Part shown: piece by piece, positions 38,517-48,144 of the stretch
Position numbering within the stretch: the first letter of the stretch is position 1
Layout of the letters: every line of letters starts with the position of its first letter
Source: Alkalicoccus luteus
GTDB taxonomy: Bacteria > Bacillota > Bacilli > Bacillales > Salisediminibacteriaceae
Reading direction: 5' to 3'
DNA: 55,695 nt
NCBI RefSeq assembly: GCF_012034335.1
Contig: NZ_JAATHJ010000021.1
Coordinates: 1 to 55,695 of the forward strand
Notes under the pieces: model-generated
The model's database searches: none
What the model saw: the letters and a program-made list of their open reading frames with translations, nothing else
What the model was told of the DNA's origin: nothing
Position numbers and translations under genes: made by a program

Positions 38517-40220
38517 TTACGTCTCATTTATCGAAATATCGTACTTCTTTATTTTGGCATACATCGTGTTTCGCGCCAATCCAAGTGATTCTGCTGCTTT
38601 TGACACGTTGCCATCTGAATCTTTAAGCGCCCTGGCTACCGCCTCTGTTTCTATATCTTCCAGCGTCCCGCTCAATTGACCATCGCTTCGTTCATATTCA
38701 TCTTCAAACTGAATATGTTTCTCTTCAATGCTGTTCTGGCCTGCCAAAAAGACGCCCTGCATTAACACACTCTGCAGTTCACGGATATTGCCGGGCCAAG
38801 CGTACCTTTCCAGCTTTCTCCGGGCTCCGTCGCTCAAAGTGCTTCCTGCAGCAAGCTGTTCCAGCAGCACCTCTGCTACTTCCAGCACGTCTTGGCGCTC
38901 TCGAAGCGGCGGCATCGTCAAGTGAATCCCTTTCAGGCGATAGTACAAGTCTTCGCGAAAGCGGCCTTCCCTGACTTCCTGCTTCAAGTTTTTATTCGTA
39001 GCAGACAGGACACGGACGTCAATTGGTACCTGCGTGACGCTCCCTATTCTGGTGACAGCTCTTTCCTGGAGAACGCGCAGAAGCGACCCCTGCGCCTTCA
39101 GCGATAAATCGCCTACTTCATCCAGAAAGATCGTGCCTTTATCAGCTGATTCAAACTTACCCGCCTGTCCACGGTGACTCGCTCCGGTAAAGGCCCCTTT
39201 TTCATAGCCGAATAACTCACTCTCAATTAACGTTTCCGGGATGGCGCTGCAGTTCAGGGCGACGAATGGCCCGGTGCTTCTGCAGCCTTCGGTGTGCATC
39301 GATTGAGCCATCAGCTCTTTACCTGTTCCGCTCTCTCCATATATAATCACCGGATAATCGGAGTCCGCTGCTTTTTTACCGAGCTCTTTCAGCTGCACGA
39401 TGCTCGGGCACGAACCGGCAATATCATCAAATTGATGAAGGGGGTGAGCGGCAGCTTCACGCAAAGCCACTACTGTCGTATCATTGCCGACCGGGGTGCT
39501 TCTGCCGGTTGGCGTGCGGGTAATTTCCTGACCGACGATTTGCGACCCCAGCTTTGATCTCGCCAGTCCGTTGGCTCGCACAACCTTTCCTTTTTTGACG
39601 GTGATCATCGGAATTCCTGCGAGCCGTGACGTAACCGCCAGTTCTTCTTCGAGCATCAGCTCTTCTTCCCTGGAGCGGTCCAGCTTCATCGCCGCTGCCG
39701 CTGCTTCTGCAATCGTTTCAGTAAGACTTAACAACATCGGATGATAGTTTTCTTTTGCCGTACTGATGTTCACAGCTCCCCTGAAGCGTTGATCTGCATC
39801 GTAGAGGGGACTTGCAGCACACGTGAGGGAATGGTGCTCTTTATAATAGTGGTGCTCGCCGTGGATGACCGCTGGACGCCTGTCGAAAAGCACAATTCCC
39901 ATCGCGTTGGTTCCCATGGCGCTCTCTGACCAGTTCGTCCCGACCTCCATAAACCGGTCTTTTTCTGCTGCTCCGAGACTGCCACAGCGAGTCAGTACGT
40001 ACCCCTCTCTGTTTACAAAAACAGCTGTGTAGGCTTTCGATTCAAACGCATGTTCAAGCTGACGGAACAGCTGCTTCATATGATTCAACAACACTTCATC
40101 CTGCTTCAGCATCATACGGAGCTTTCCGGCGTTCACCCGTTTTGGCTCAACAGGGCTGTCTGGCAGAATCCCGTAGCCTTCACAACGTTTCCGTGATGCT
40201 CCAATCAGTGACAGCTCCAT
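38517..40220 (-). CDS. Sigma-54-dependent transcriptional activator, AcoR-like
   Basis: Enhancer-binding protein. A GAF-like sensor (about residues 55-175; FMEVGTNWSESAMGTNAMGIV and AVNISTAKENYH) is followed by a possible PAS remnant (195-245) and a AAA+ domain. The AAA+ domain shows Walker A GESGTGKE (295-302), the sigma-54 contact loop GAFTGA (342-347), TIFLDEVGDLSLKAQ, and YAWPGNIRELQSV. A Fis-type HTH closes the protein (GNVSKAAESLGLARNTMYAKI). 567 aa. ATG 40220 follows GGAGGG. It is divergent from the formaldehyde dehydrogenase gene, whose promoter is of the -24/-12 type, so that gene is the obvious target. The GAF domain suggests a small-molecule signal such as an aldehyde or alcohol. 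Confidence 0.95.
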   Translation of the reverse strand: MELSLIGASRKRCEGYGILPDSPVEPKRVNAGKLRMMLKQDEVLLNHMKQLFRQLEHAFESKAYTAVFVNREGYVLTRCGSLGAAEKDRFMEVGTNWSESAMGTNAMGIVLFDRRPAVIHGEHHYYKEHHSLTCAASPLYDADQRFRGAVNISTAKENYHPMLLSLTETIAEAAAAAMKLDRSREEELMLEEELAVTSRLAGIPMITVKKGKVVRANGLARSKLGSQIVGQEITRTPTGRSTPVGNDTTVVALREAAAHPLHQFDDIAGSCPSIVQLKELGKKAADSDYPVIIYGESGTGKELMAQSMHTEGCRSTGPFVALNCSAIPETLIESELFGYEKGAFTGASHRGQAGKFESADKGTIFLDEVGDLSLKAQGSLLRVLQERAVTRIGSVTQVPIDVRVLSATNKNLKQEVREGRFREDLYYRLKGIHLTMPPLRERQDVLEVAEVLLEQLAAGSTLSDGARRKLERYAWPGNIRELQSVLMQGVFLAGQNSIEEKHIQFEDEYERSDGQLSGTLEDIETEAVARALKDSDGNVSKAAESLGLARNTMYAKIKKYDISINET

Positions 40221-40277
40221 TAATGGCCCTCCTCTCAAATTGGTTCTACCTGAATCATACTAAATATTCAGAAATTT

Positions 40278-40315
40278 TGTGCTAATATGAGACATCTTTG
40301 TTCATTTTTTGCACA
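40278..40315. promoter_or_regulatory. Two candidate activator-binding sites
   Basis: Two 17-bp imperfect inverted repeats of form TGT-N11-ACA: TGTGCTAATATGAGACA (40278-40294) and TGTTCATTTTTTGCACA (40299-40315). They lie about 53-90 bp upstream of the -24 element, a usual place for sigma-54 enhancer sites. Confidence 0.5.
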
Positions 40316-40334
40316 TTTTACCGAATTAACGGAA

Positions 40335-40350
40335 ATGAAAGCGCTTTTAT
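40335..40350 (+). promoter_or_regulatory. Candidate cre (CcpA) site before the formaldehyde dehydrogenase gene
   Basis: ATGAAAGCGCTTTTAT matches WTGNAANCGNWWNCAW at 15 of 16 positions. It sits between the enhancer sites and the -24/-12 promoter, where CcpA could block looping. Confidence 0.55.
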
Positions 40351-40365
40351 TAAGCATTTTACATG

Positions 40366-40383
40366 CTGGCATCCTTTTTGCAT
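40366..40383 (+). promoter_or_regulatory. Sigma-54 (-24/-12) promoter
   Basis: CTGGCATCCTTTTTGCAT: GG and GC separated by exactly 10 nt, matching YTGGCAC-N5-TTGCW except one base. It lies about 49 nt before the ATG. Confidence 0.85.
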
Positions 40384-40431
40384 AATAAATATACTGCAAG
40401 TCATTTTCATCAAAAAAAGGAGGAACTCTTT

Positions 40432-41646
40432 ATGGGTGGAAACAGAGCTGTTGCTTATATGGGGGCAGGCAAAGTTGAAGTGCAGGACATTGATTATCCG
40501 GAGCTCATTTTACGGGATGGACCGGGCGTAAATCCGCTTAACGTCGGACGGAAATGTGAGCACGGGGTCATTCTTAAGGTTGTCACGACGAATATTTGCG
40601 GAAGTGACCAGCATATGGTTCGCGGACGGACGACCGCTCCTGAAGGATTGATTCTTGGGCACGAAATCACTGGAGAAGTAATCGAGTGCGGACGTGATGT
40701 TGAATTTATGAAGGTCGGTGATCTTGTATCCGTTCCATTTAACATTGCATGCGGCCGCTGTCGTGCATGTAAAGAACGGGATACACATATCTGCCTGAAC
40801 GTAAATCCGGATCGTCCAGGCTCTGCCTACGGGTACGTCGATATGGGCGGATGGGTCGGCGGCCAGTCCGAATACGTCATGGTTCCGTATGCTGATTTCC
40901 AGCTGCTTCGCTTTCCGGATAAAGATAAAGCAATGGAAAAAATACGCGATTTAACCATGCTCTCCGATATTTTCCCGACCGGCTTCCATGGCGCATACAG
41001 TGCCGGTGTTTCACCAGGAAAAACCGTTTATGTAGCCGGAGCAGGCCCTGTCGGACTAGCTGCTGCTCATTCTGCCCAGCTTCTTGGAGCTTCTGTCGTC
41101 ATCGTAGGCGATATGATCCAGGAGCGGCTTGATCAGGCGAAGAGCTTTGGCTGTGAAACGATCAACCTCCGCGACCATGATGATATTGGCGAACAGATCG
41201 AACAAATTCTCGGCACGAGTGAAGTAGACTGCGCGGTTGACGCTGTCGGCTTCGAAGCTTCTGCCCACGGGGCAAACGCCACAGAAGCACCGGCGACTGT
41301 ACTGAACTCGATCATGCAGCTGACCCGCGCCGGCGGGAAACTCGGAATACCTGGTCTTTATGTAACAGGTGATCCGGGCGGTGTTGATGAAGATGCAAAA
41401 GAAGGAACGCTGAAGATTCGCTTAGGACTCGGCTGGGCAAAAGCGCATACGTTCGTAACCGGTCAGACACCAGTGATGCGCTACCACCGGGAGCTGATGA
41501 ATTCGATCTTAAGCGGCAAAGCCCAGATTGCCAAAGCCGTAAACGCAACCGTGATCTCGCTGGATCAGGCACCGGACGGCTACAAAGAATTTGACGGCGG
41601 CGCTTCCAAGAAATTTGTCATCGATCCGCACAGCATGCTGAAATAA
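40432..41646 (+). CDS. fdhA: Glutathione-independent formaldehyde dehydrogenase (zinc-dependent MDR)
   Basis: Zinc alcohol dehydrogenase superfamily member, close to Pseudomonas putida FdhA, which oxidises formaldehyde with NAD+ (or dismutates it) without glutathione. Catalytic zinc ligands Cys56 (NICGSDQH) and His77 (LGHE). Structural zinc cysteines 107, 110, 113 and 121. NAD fold VAGAGPVGLAAA near residue 188. GYVDMGGWVGGQSEYV and IRLGLGWAKAHTF are subfamily hallmarks. 404 aa. AAGGAGG lies 8 nt before the ATG. The substrate could be another aldehyde; a link to acetaldehyde from deoC is possible but unsupported. Single-gene unit. Confidence 0.92.
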   Translation: MGGNRAVAYMGAGKVEVQDIDYPELILRDGPGVNPLNVGRKCEHGVILKVVTTNICGSDQHMVRGRTTAPEGLILGHEITGEVIECGRDVEFMKVGDLVSVPFNIACGRCRACKERDTHICLNVNPDRPGSAYGYVDMGGWVGGQSEYVMVPYADFQLLRFPDKDKAMEKIRDLTMLSDIFPTGFHGAYSAGVSPGKTVYVAGAGPVGLAAAHSAQLLGASVVIVGDMIQERLDQAKSFGCETINLRDHDDIGEQIEQILGTSEVDCAVDAVGFEASAHGANATEAPATVLNSIMQLTRAGGKLGIPGLYVTGDPGGVDEDAKEGTLKIRLGLGWAKAHTFVTGQTPVMRYHRELMNSILSGKAQIAKAVNATVISLDQAPDGYKEFDGGASKKFVIDPHSMLK

Positions 41647-41660
41647 CAATATAGAAAAGC

Positions 41661-41692
41661 AGGAAACCGCCCGGAAGAATCCGGGCGGTTTT
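41661..41692 (+). terminator. Terminator of the formaldehyde dehydrogenase gene
   Basis: AAACCGCCCGG-AAGAAT-CCGGGCGGTTTT. Nearly identical to the purD terminator at 42217-42248; repeat copy B lies between the two. Confidence 0.9.
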
Positions 41693-42218
41693 CAGAGTGT
41701 TGGTAAAGTAATTTCAGGTGAATAACCTTGCATCTGCCTGCATCTGCGGACACTCGCTTTCCGGAGGGAACGGCCTCAGCTAACCGCTTCTTCCTTTCGT
41801 CAGAAGCGCTGGATCTTCGCCTCGTTCTGATTCCCCGGAGTCGAGTTCCTCCGATTTGGCAGCTGGCAGTCCGGTTGAAACGCCTGGTGAGGCTTCACAC
41901 GAGCTTGTTCTATAAGGATGGAACCTTTCGTTAGGCAACGCTTCGATGTCGAATAGGGATTACCTGTGCTTCAACGTATATACCATAAAATAGTCGTATC
42001 TACCGATCGGAATGTTTTTCTCCAACAAACAAATCCATTTTCCCGTCGTGTCCGGCGTGCCCGTGGAAGCCGCGCCATCCTACGTGCCTTTCTTCCCTTC
42101 ATACAGGGGTCCCCCTGAGAAATAGCCGAAGGCAAGCCCACAGCAGGCTCGGTAAACAGAGGGGAAATACAATCAACCGAATAATCATGTAAGCTGATTG
42201 ACTTTGTCAACGGCCTGG
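41693..42218 (-). repeat. Dispersed ~525-bp repeat, copy B (full length)
   Basis: 526 bp against 523 bp for copy A, in the opposite orientation. It contains all blocks listed for copy A. The ends are CAGAGTGTTGGTAAAGT (right end of the element, at 41693) and CCAGGCCGTTGACAAAGTC (left end of the element, at 42218, minus strand). It is flanked on both sides by near-identical terminator hairpins. Non-coding. Confidence 0.87.
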
Positions 42219-42248
42219 AAACCGTCCGGAAGAATCCGGGCGGTTTCC
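42217..42248 (-). terminator. Terminator of the purine operon
   Basis: GGAAACCGTCCGG-AAGAAT-CCGGGCGGTTTCC, 6 nt past the purD stop. The tail after the stem on the minus strand is now repeat sequence, so the T-run is only TTT. Confidence 0.75.
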
Positions 42249-42254
42249 ATTCGT

Positions 42255-43547
42255 TCATTGAGATTTGTTTTCTGAGCGGTTGATGACGCGGTGGCCGATA
42301 TCGCGGCGATAAAACAGCCCCGGCCATTCTTTTTGTCCGAGCACGTCATACGTCAGGCTGAACGCTTCTTCCAGAGTGGGCGCCTGAGTGGAAAGTAGGA
42401 AAACGCGTCCTCCTGCCGTTTTCCAGCCTACCTGCTCGCTGTTCACTACTGAGCCAGCATGAAAAAACTGCTGTGTTTCGTTGGATCGGGTCATCGGCAT
42501 CGTAAAAGGCTGGCCCTTTTCGTAACTGCCGGGGTACCCCTCTGAAGCAACGACAACCGCCGCGCATGCACAATCGCTCCACTCCGGAGTTGTCTCACGC
42601 TCATCAAGGACATCAAGCAGAAGCTGCACGAGATCGCTTTTCAAGCGCGGCAGCACGACCTGCGCTTCCGGATCCCCGAAACGAGCGTTGAACTCGATCA
42701 CTTTTGGTCCATTTTCTGTAATCATCAGGCCGGCATAAAGAACACCTGTAAATGGCACGCCTTCCTGCATCATTGCTTCCGCTGCGGGACGGAGAATGCT
42801 TTCTTCTGCCTCCTGCAGCCATTTGCCGTCCAGATGCGGAACCGGAGAATAGGCACCCATACCGCCTGTGTTTGGACCGATGTCTCCTTCATAAGCCCGC
42901 TTATGATCCTGCGCTGTTACCATCGGAATCACTGTACTTCCGTGAACAAACGCCATGAATGAAAGCTCTTCTCCGCTTAAGTATTCCTCAATTACCACGG
43001 ATGACCCTGCATCGCCAAAAGCGTTGTCATCAAGGATATCGTGTACAGCGCGGATAGCTTCATCTACCGTTTCAGCGACAATAACGCCTTTTCCTGCTGC
43101 AAGTCCGTCTGCCTTTACAACAATCGGGGCTCCGTGAGAACGGATATAGCTGATCGCCGGTTCCGCTTCTGTGAACTGCTTGAAGTCAGCTGTCGGAATG
43201 CCGTATTTTTTCATGAGCTCTTTAGCAAAGGTTTTGCTGCTCTCCAGCTGGGCAGCTGCCTTCGTCGGGCCGAAGACGCGAACTCCTTCTGCCTGCAGGA
43301 CGTCGGTCAGTCCTGCTGCAAGCGGCGCTTCCGGTCCGATTACAGCAAGCTCAATGTCGTACTGTTCAACTAGACGCTTCATGCCTGCATGGTCGTCTTC
43401 TTTCACGTCCTCAATCGTACACTCCAGAATCTGCCCTATAGCATCGCTTCCTGGTGCTACTACAATCTCATCTGCCAGATCTGAATCCGCGAGCTTCCAA
43501 GCGAGGGCATGCTCACGTCCTCCGCTGCCAACGAGTAATATATTCAT
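42255..43547 (-). CDS. purD: Phosphoribosylamine-glycine ligase
   Basis: Second step of purine synthesis: joins glycine to phosphoribosylamine with ATP. ATP-grasp enzyme; starts NILLVGSGGREHALAWKL. KADGLAAGKGVIVA lies near residue 143, EEYLSGEELSFMAFV near 185, TGGMGAYSPVPHL near 229 and EFNARFGDPEAQVVLPRL near 285. 430 aa. Last of the twelve purine genes, 20 nt after purH. Repeat copy B begins 37 nt beyond its stop. Confidence 0.98.
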   Translation of the reverse strand: MNILLVGSGGREHALAWKLADSDLADEIVVAPGSDAIGQILECTIEDVKEDDHAGMKRLVEQYDIELAVIGPEAPLAAGLTDVLQAEGVRVFGPTKAAAQLESSKTFAKELMKKYGIPTADFKQFTEAEPAISYIRSHGAPIVVKADGLAAGKGVIVAETVDEAIRAVHDILDDNAFGDAGSSVVIEEYLSGEELSFMAFVHGSTVIPMVTAQDHKRAYEGDIGPNTGGMGAYSPVPHLDGKWLQEAEESILRPAAEAMMQEGVPFTGVLYAGLMITENGPKVIEFNARFGDPEAQVVLPRLKSDLVQLLLDVLDERETTPEWSDCACAAVVVASEGYPGSYEKGQPFTMPMTRSNETQQFFHAGSVVNSEQVGWKTAGGRVFLLSTQAPTLEEAFSLTYDVLGQKEWPGLFYRRDIGHRVINRSENKSQ

Positions 43548-43567
43548 AGCTTCCTCCTGTCTGCCGA

Positions 43568-45103
43568 TCAGTGCTTAAAGTGACGCACGCCTGTAAAGAC
43601 CATTGCAAGACCGTGCTTGTTGCAGGCATCGATCGATTCCTGATCACGCTTCGAGCCGCCCGGCTGGATAATCGCACGGATTCCCGCTTCTGCGGCTGCT
43701 TCCACTGTGTCTGCCATTGGGAAAAAGGCGTCAGAAGCCATAACCGATCCATCTGCCCGTTCGCCTGCCTGTTTAATTGCGATTTCAGCAGCACCGATCC
43801 GGTTCATCTGTCCGGCTCCGATTCCGATCGTACGGTCTTCTTTTGCAAGCACAATCGCATTGGACTTCACATGTTTGACTACCTTCCAGGCCATCGCAAT
43901 CTGCTCGAGCTCCCGGTCAGACGGCTTGCGGTCTGTTGGAATAGTCACTTCGATATCCTCATACGAGAGGGTATCAGTTTCCTGAATCAGCGCACCGCCA
44001 GATACTGTCGTTACACGGCTTTCTCCAGCATAGTGGCTCTCCATATCAATTTCAAGCAGACGGATGTTTTTCTTTTTCTGAAGAATCGCTAGTGCTTCTG
44101 CTGAGAAAGACGGAGCCAGAATGATTTCAAGGAAGATGTCTTTCATCATGTCAGCCGTTTCCGCATCGACTTCCCGGTTGCAGGCGACAATTCCACCAAA
44201 AATGGAGACAGGGTCTGCTTCATAGGCTTTGCTGTAGGCTTGAGCGATGTCTCCGCCAACACCGACTCCGCATGGATTCATGTGCTTTACCGCTGCGGCT
44301 GCAGGTTCATTAAAATCCCGGATGACTGCAATTGCGGCATCTGCATCATTGATGTTGTTGTAGGAAAGCTCTTTCCCGTGCAGCTGCTTAGCCCGTGCAA
44401 TCGTAGCTGATCCTGCAAGCGGCCGCTCGTAGAAGCTGGCCATCTGATGCGGATTTTCACCGTAGCGAAGCGTCTGCTTCAAGTTATACGTTTTCGTCAG
44501 TTTTTCCGGTGCGCCTTCTCCGACGTGCTTCGTCATGTATTCTGCGATGAGCGCATCGTAGGCAGCAGTATGACGGAATGCTTTAGCAGCAAGCTTTTGA
44601 CGATGTTCGTAGCTTAGCTCGCCGTGCTGCTCCAGTTCATGAATCACCTTTTCATAGTCGTCGCTGTCGACAATAACTGCCACATCTTCATGGTTTTTGG
44701 CAGCAGAACGAATCATCGACGGGCCGCCGATGTCGATGTTTTCGACAGCATCCTGAAACGTGGAATCCGGGTTTTCAATTGTCTGTTGAAATGGATACAG
44801 GTTAACGACGACAAAATCAATCAGCTCGATGTTTTCTGAACGGAGCGCCTGCATATGGGACTGATTTTCCCTTACGCCGAGCAGACCGCCGTGAATTGCC
44901 GGATGCAGCGTCTTCACCCGTCCATCCATCATTTCAGGAAATCCGGTCACTTCTTCAATTCCAATCACGTCAATACCTGCTTCTTCCAACGTTCGCTTCG
45001 TTCCGCCTGTAGAAATAATCTCGATCCCTTGTTCGACAAGGTTTTGAATAAACGGAACTATACCTGATTTATCCGATACGCTTACGAGTGCTCGTTTTGC
45101 CAC
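43568..45103 (-). CDS. purH: Bifunctional AICAR transformylase / IMP cyclohydrolase
   Basis: Catalyses the last two steps to IMP. The N-terminal MGS-like cyclohydrolase domain has [32 protein letters not shown] and [16 protein letters not shown]. The C-terminal transformylase domain has [25 protein letters not shown] and [18 protein letters not shown]. 511 aa. Its start lies 22 nt inside the end of purN. Confidence 0.98.
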   Translation of the reverse strand: MAKRALVSVSDKSGIVPFIQNLVEQGIEIISTGGTKRTLEEAGIDVIGIEEVTGFPEMMDGRVKTLHPAIHGGLLGVRENQSHMQALRSENIELIDFVVVNLYPFQQTIENPDSTFQDAVENIDIGGPSMIRSAAKNHEDVAVIVDSDDYEKVIHELEQHGELSYEHRQKLAAKAFRHTAAYDALIAEYMTKHVGEGAPEKLTKTYNLKQTLRYGENPHQMASFYERPLAGSATIARAKQLHGKELSYNNINDADAAIAVIRDFNEPAAAAVKHMNPCGVGVGGDIAQAYSKAYEADPVSIFGGIVACNREVDAETADMMKDIFLEIILAPSFSAEALAILQKKKNIRLLEIDMESHYAGESRVTTVSGGALIQETDTLSYEDIEVTIPTDRKPSDRELEQIAMAWKVVKHVKSNAIVLAKEDRTIGIGAGQMNRIGAAEIAIKQAGERADGSVMASDAFFPMADTVEAAAEAGIRAIIQPGGSKRDQESIDACNKHGLAMVFTGVRHFKH

Positions 45104-45687
45104 GTGCTCTCACGCTCCTCTGCAGTTTTTCGCCAAGCTTCAATCGTTTCTGGATACAGTGAATGCTCAATACGGTGTATTTTAGCCGCGGTCGTTTCGT
45201 ATGTATCCTCCGGTTCTATTGTAACAGGTTTCTGGGCAAGAATCGGACCTGTGTCCATTCCCTCGTCAACGAGATGAACCGTAACACCTGTCACTTTTAC
45301 TCCCGCGTCGACGGCCTGTTCGACTGCCCGTAGTCCGGGAAAGGACGGCAGCAGTGATGGGTGAATGTTCATGATCCTGCCTTCGAAGGCCCCTAGTAAA
45401 ACAGGTCCAATCAGACGCATGTAGCCGGCAAGAACGATTAAATCTACCTGTTGTTCTTTTAACAGCGCAACCAGCTCTGTCTCAAACGCTTTTTTAGATT
45501 CATAATCGGATGGAGAAAAGGAAAAGAGCGGCACTCCGGCCCGCTCTGCTCTCGTTTCCACATAAGCACCAGGCTTATCACAGACGACCTGGCACACTTC
45601 TCCTTTAATGATTCCCGAAACACATGCCTCCAGCACTGCCTGAAAGTTGCTTCCGCTCCCCGAAGCAAACACGGCAATCCGCATCAT
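45082..45687 (-). CDS. purN: Phosphoribosylglycinamide formyltransferase
   Basis: Formyl-tetrahydrofolate-dependent GAR transformylase. [19 protein letters not shown] is the phosphate-binding start. [13 protein letters not shown] carries the folate region, and [13 protein letters not shown] has the catalytic Asn and His. [12 protein letters not shown] near residue 140 is also conserved. 201 aa. Start codons ATGATG overlap the purM stop. Confidence 0.97.
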   Translation of the reverse strand: MMRIAVFASGSGSNFQAVLEACVSGIIKGEVCQVVCDKPGAYVETRAERAGVPLFSFSPSDYESKKAFETELVALLKEQQVDLIVLAGYMRLIGPVLLGAFEGRIMNIHPSLLPSFPGLRAVEQAVDAGVKVTGVTVHLVDEGMDTGPILAQKPVTIEPEDTYETTAAKIHRIEHSLYPETIEAWRKTAEERESTWQNEHS

Positions 45688-46718
45688 AATGGGAGCTCCC
45701 CTTTCCAGTTAAGCTGCCCGGATTCCGTTACGCGTCCAAGCAGGAACGGCACTTCTCCTGTTTCTCTTAACAGGTCTATCACGGTGTCCGTATTTTCTTC
45801 TGAAACAGCAAGCACCATGCCGGTTCCAGTATTGAACGTGGTGAGCATGTCTGTTTCGGTCAGGCTCCCTTTCTCACGAAGCCACGAAAAAACAGGCAGC
45901 TGCGGCTGTGCATCCAGCTGTATATCCGCTCCCGCACCATCAGCGAGCATGCGTGGAATATTTTCCGTCAGACCGCCCCCGGTGATGTGCGCCGCTGCAC
46001 GGACCAATCCTTTATTATAAAGCGGCTTCAACGATTCGATATAGATTCTTGTCGGCTCGAGAAACACATCGGCATAGCTGCTCCCTGCAGCGAATGACGC
46101 CTCGTCTTCCCAGTTAGCTCCGCTATCTGCAATAATTTTGCGAACGAGCGAAAAGCCGTTGCTGTGAACGCCGGATGAAGGGAGTCCGATCAGGACGTCT
46201 CCGGCTTCTGCCTTTTGCCAGAGCGCTGATTTTTCGGCAGCCCCTACGGTGAAACCGGCGATGTCATATTCCGATGCACTGTACAGGTCCGGCATTTCTG
46301 CTGTCTCTCCGCCGATCAGCGCACACCCTGCCTGGCGGCAGCCTTCGGCTACGCCAGCTACGATTTGTTCGACGAGATCCGGATCGTTTTTCCCAAGAGC
46401 GAGGTAATCGAGAAAAAAGAGCGGTTCTGCTCCCTGAGCGGCAATATCGTTCACACACATGGCTACTGCATCAATGCCGATCGTGTCATGGCGGTTCACG
46501 GTCTGCGCAATCAGCAGCTTCGTCCCGACGCCGTCTGTGCCGGAAATCAGCACTGGTTCTTTCAGTCCGAGCTTACTCATATCAAACATCGCTCCGAATC
46601 CGCCGAGTCCGTCCATCACTTCCGGACGCATGGTGGAGCGGGCATGAGGTCCGATCCGTTTGACGCCTTCATAGCCCGCCTCGATATCGACTCCCGCTTT
46701 TTTGTACGCTTCCCCCAT
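45684..46718 (-). CDS. purM: Phosphoribosylformylglycinamidine cyclo-ligase
   Basis: AIR synthetase, ATP-dependent ring closure. PurM/PurL superfamily: GLGGFGAMFDMSKLGL near residue 37, LISGTDGVGTKLLIAQ near 57, CVNDIAAQGAEPLFFLDYLA near 87 and GETAEMPDLYS near 137. HITGGGLTENIPRML lies near 240. 344 aa. One nt after the purF stop. Confidence 0.98.
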   Translation of the reverse strand: MGEAYKKAGVDIEAGYEGVKRIGPHARSTMRPEVMDGLGGFGAMFDMSKLGLKEPVLISGTDGVGTKLLIAQTVNRHDTIGIDAVAMCVNDIAAQGAEPLFFLDYLALGKNDPDLVEQIVAGVAEGCRQAGCALIGGETAEMPDLYSASEYDIAGFTVGAAEKSALWQKAEAGDVLIGLPSSGVHSNGFSLVRKIIADSGANWEDEASFAAGSSYADVFLEPTRIYIESLKPLYNKGLVRAAAHITGGGLTENIPRMLADGAGADIQLDAQPQLPVFSWLREKGSLTETDMLTTFNTGTGMVLAVSEENTDTVIDLLRETGEVPFLLGRVTESGQLNWKGELPL

Positions 46719-46719
46719 G

Positions 46720-48144
46720 CTATTTGCCTCCTAATACTTTATCGTAAGGATGATCTGCTTCCGGAAAAATTTCAGTCGGATACTCTCCGGTAAAGCAAGC
46801 CAGACACTGCCCGCAGTTCGGCATATTATCCGGTCTGCCAATCCCGTCCTTCAAGCCGTCTACGCTTAAATAAGCGAGTGAGTCCGCGCCCATTTCTTCA
46901 CGAATATCTTCTACTGTCTTCGTAGAGGCAATTAATTCCCCTTTGGTCGACGTATCAATACCGTAATAGCAAGGATTGATAATCGGAGGCGAGCTGATAC
47001 GTACATGTACCTCCGCTGCCCCTGCTTCCTTCAGCAGGCGGACGATTCTCCGGGCAGTTGTTCCCCGGACAATCGAGTCATCCACCATGACGACCCGCTT
47101 TCCTTCAACGACACCGCGAACGGCTGACAGCTTCATTTTCACACCTTGCTCGCGCAAAGCCTGAGATGGCTGAATAAAGGTTCTTCCGACGTATCGGTTT
47201 TTAATCAGTCCGAGCTCGTATGGAATCCCGCTCGTTTCGGCATAGCCGATTGCAGCTGAGATGCTGGAATCAGGAACTCCGGTGACGACATCTGCCTCAA
47301 CCGGCGCCTCATCGGCCAGCTTTCTGCCGAGATTCTTTCGCGCCATGTGGATGTTAATCCCGTCTACGCTAGAGTCCGGACGTGCAAAATAGACGTACTC
47401 CATGGAACAGATCGACCGGTTCGTTGCGAGGGAAAAACGGTCAACGTGCATCCCTTCATCATTGATTGTAATCAGTTCTCCCGGCTGCACGTCGCGAACG
47501 TGCTCGGCACCGATGATATCAAATGCACACGTTTCGGACGATACAACGTACGCGTCGCCGAGCTTTCCGATGGCGAGCGGACGAAGACCGTTCGGGTCAA
47601 GTGCTACGATCATCGCATCTTCAACGAGACATGCGAGCGCATAGGCTCCTTTCACCATTGTCAGCGCATTTTTAATCGAATCCTGCAAATTCGGGTAGCC
47701 GCTTCGCTTTATCAGATGGGCAATGACTTCGGTATCCGACGTCGTCTGAAAAATACTGCCCTGATGTTCAAGCTGGTGCTTCAACGCTGTTGCATTGACG
47801 ATATTTCCATTATGGGCAAGCGCCAGACTCGACGTCTGCGAGTTAAACAGCAGCGGCTGGCAGTTAATAAAATCACTGCCTCCTGCCGTTGTATAGCGAA
47901 CGTGGCCGATCGCTCCATGGCCTTTCAGGTGCTCCAGGCTGTCTGTATTGAACACGTCGTTGACGAGTCCCATTCCTTTATGAATATTCAATTTATCTCC
48001 GTCTGTCACGACAATTCCGGCGCCTTCCTGGCCGCGGTGCTGCAGGCTGTGAAGTCCGTAATACGTGATGCTCGCAGCGTCTACGTGTCCCCAGACACCG
48101 AAAACACCGCACTCTTCATTCAGCCCTTTGATTTCAGCGCGCAT
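46720..48144 (-). CDS. purF: Amidophosphoribosyltransferase
   Basis: First committed step of purine synthesis: PRPP plus glutamine to phosphoribosylamine. The sequence begins [12 protein letters not shown], an 11-residue propeptide before the catalytic Cys12, as in B. subtilis. The PRPP loop [16 protein letters not shown] is present. The C-terminal [13 protein letters not shown] supplies cysteines for the 4Fe-4S cluster of the Bacillus-type enzyme. 474 aa. ATG 48144 follows AGGAG by about 9 nt; the six-codon longer reading is rejected. It overlaps the 3' end of purL. Confidence 0.98.
   Translation of the reverse strand: MRAEIKGLNEECGVFGVWGHVDAASITYYGLHSLQHRGQEGAGIVVTDGDKLNIHKGMGLVNDVFNTDSLEHLKGHGAIGHVRYTTAGGSDFINCQPLLFNSQTSSLALAHNGNIVNATALKHQLEHQGSIFQTTSDTEVIAHLIKRSGYPNLQDSIKNALTMVKGAYALACLVEDAMIVALDPNGLRPLAIGKLGDAYVVSSETCAFDIIGAEHVRDVQPGELITINDEGMHVDRFSLATNRSICSMEYVYFARPDSSVDGINIHMARKNLGRKLADEAPVEADVVTGVPDSSISAAIGYAETSGIPYELGLIKNRYVGRTFIQPSQALREQGVKMKLSAVRGVVEGKRVVMVDDSIVRGTTARRIVRLLKEAGAAEVHVRISSPPIINPCYYGIDTSTKGELIASTKTVEDIREEMGADSLAYLSVDGLKDGIGRPDNMPNCGQCLACFTGEYPTEIFPEADHPYDKVLGGK

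Noticed and set aside
41728-41934. Short ORF in repeat copy B whose peptide resembles one in copy C on the other strand
   Set aside because: The similarity comes from the shared DNA repeat; the frames do not persist among the copies and have no ribosome binding site.
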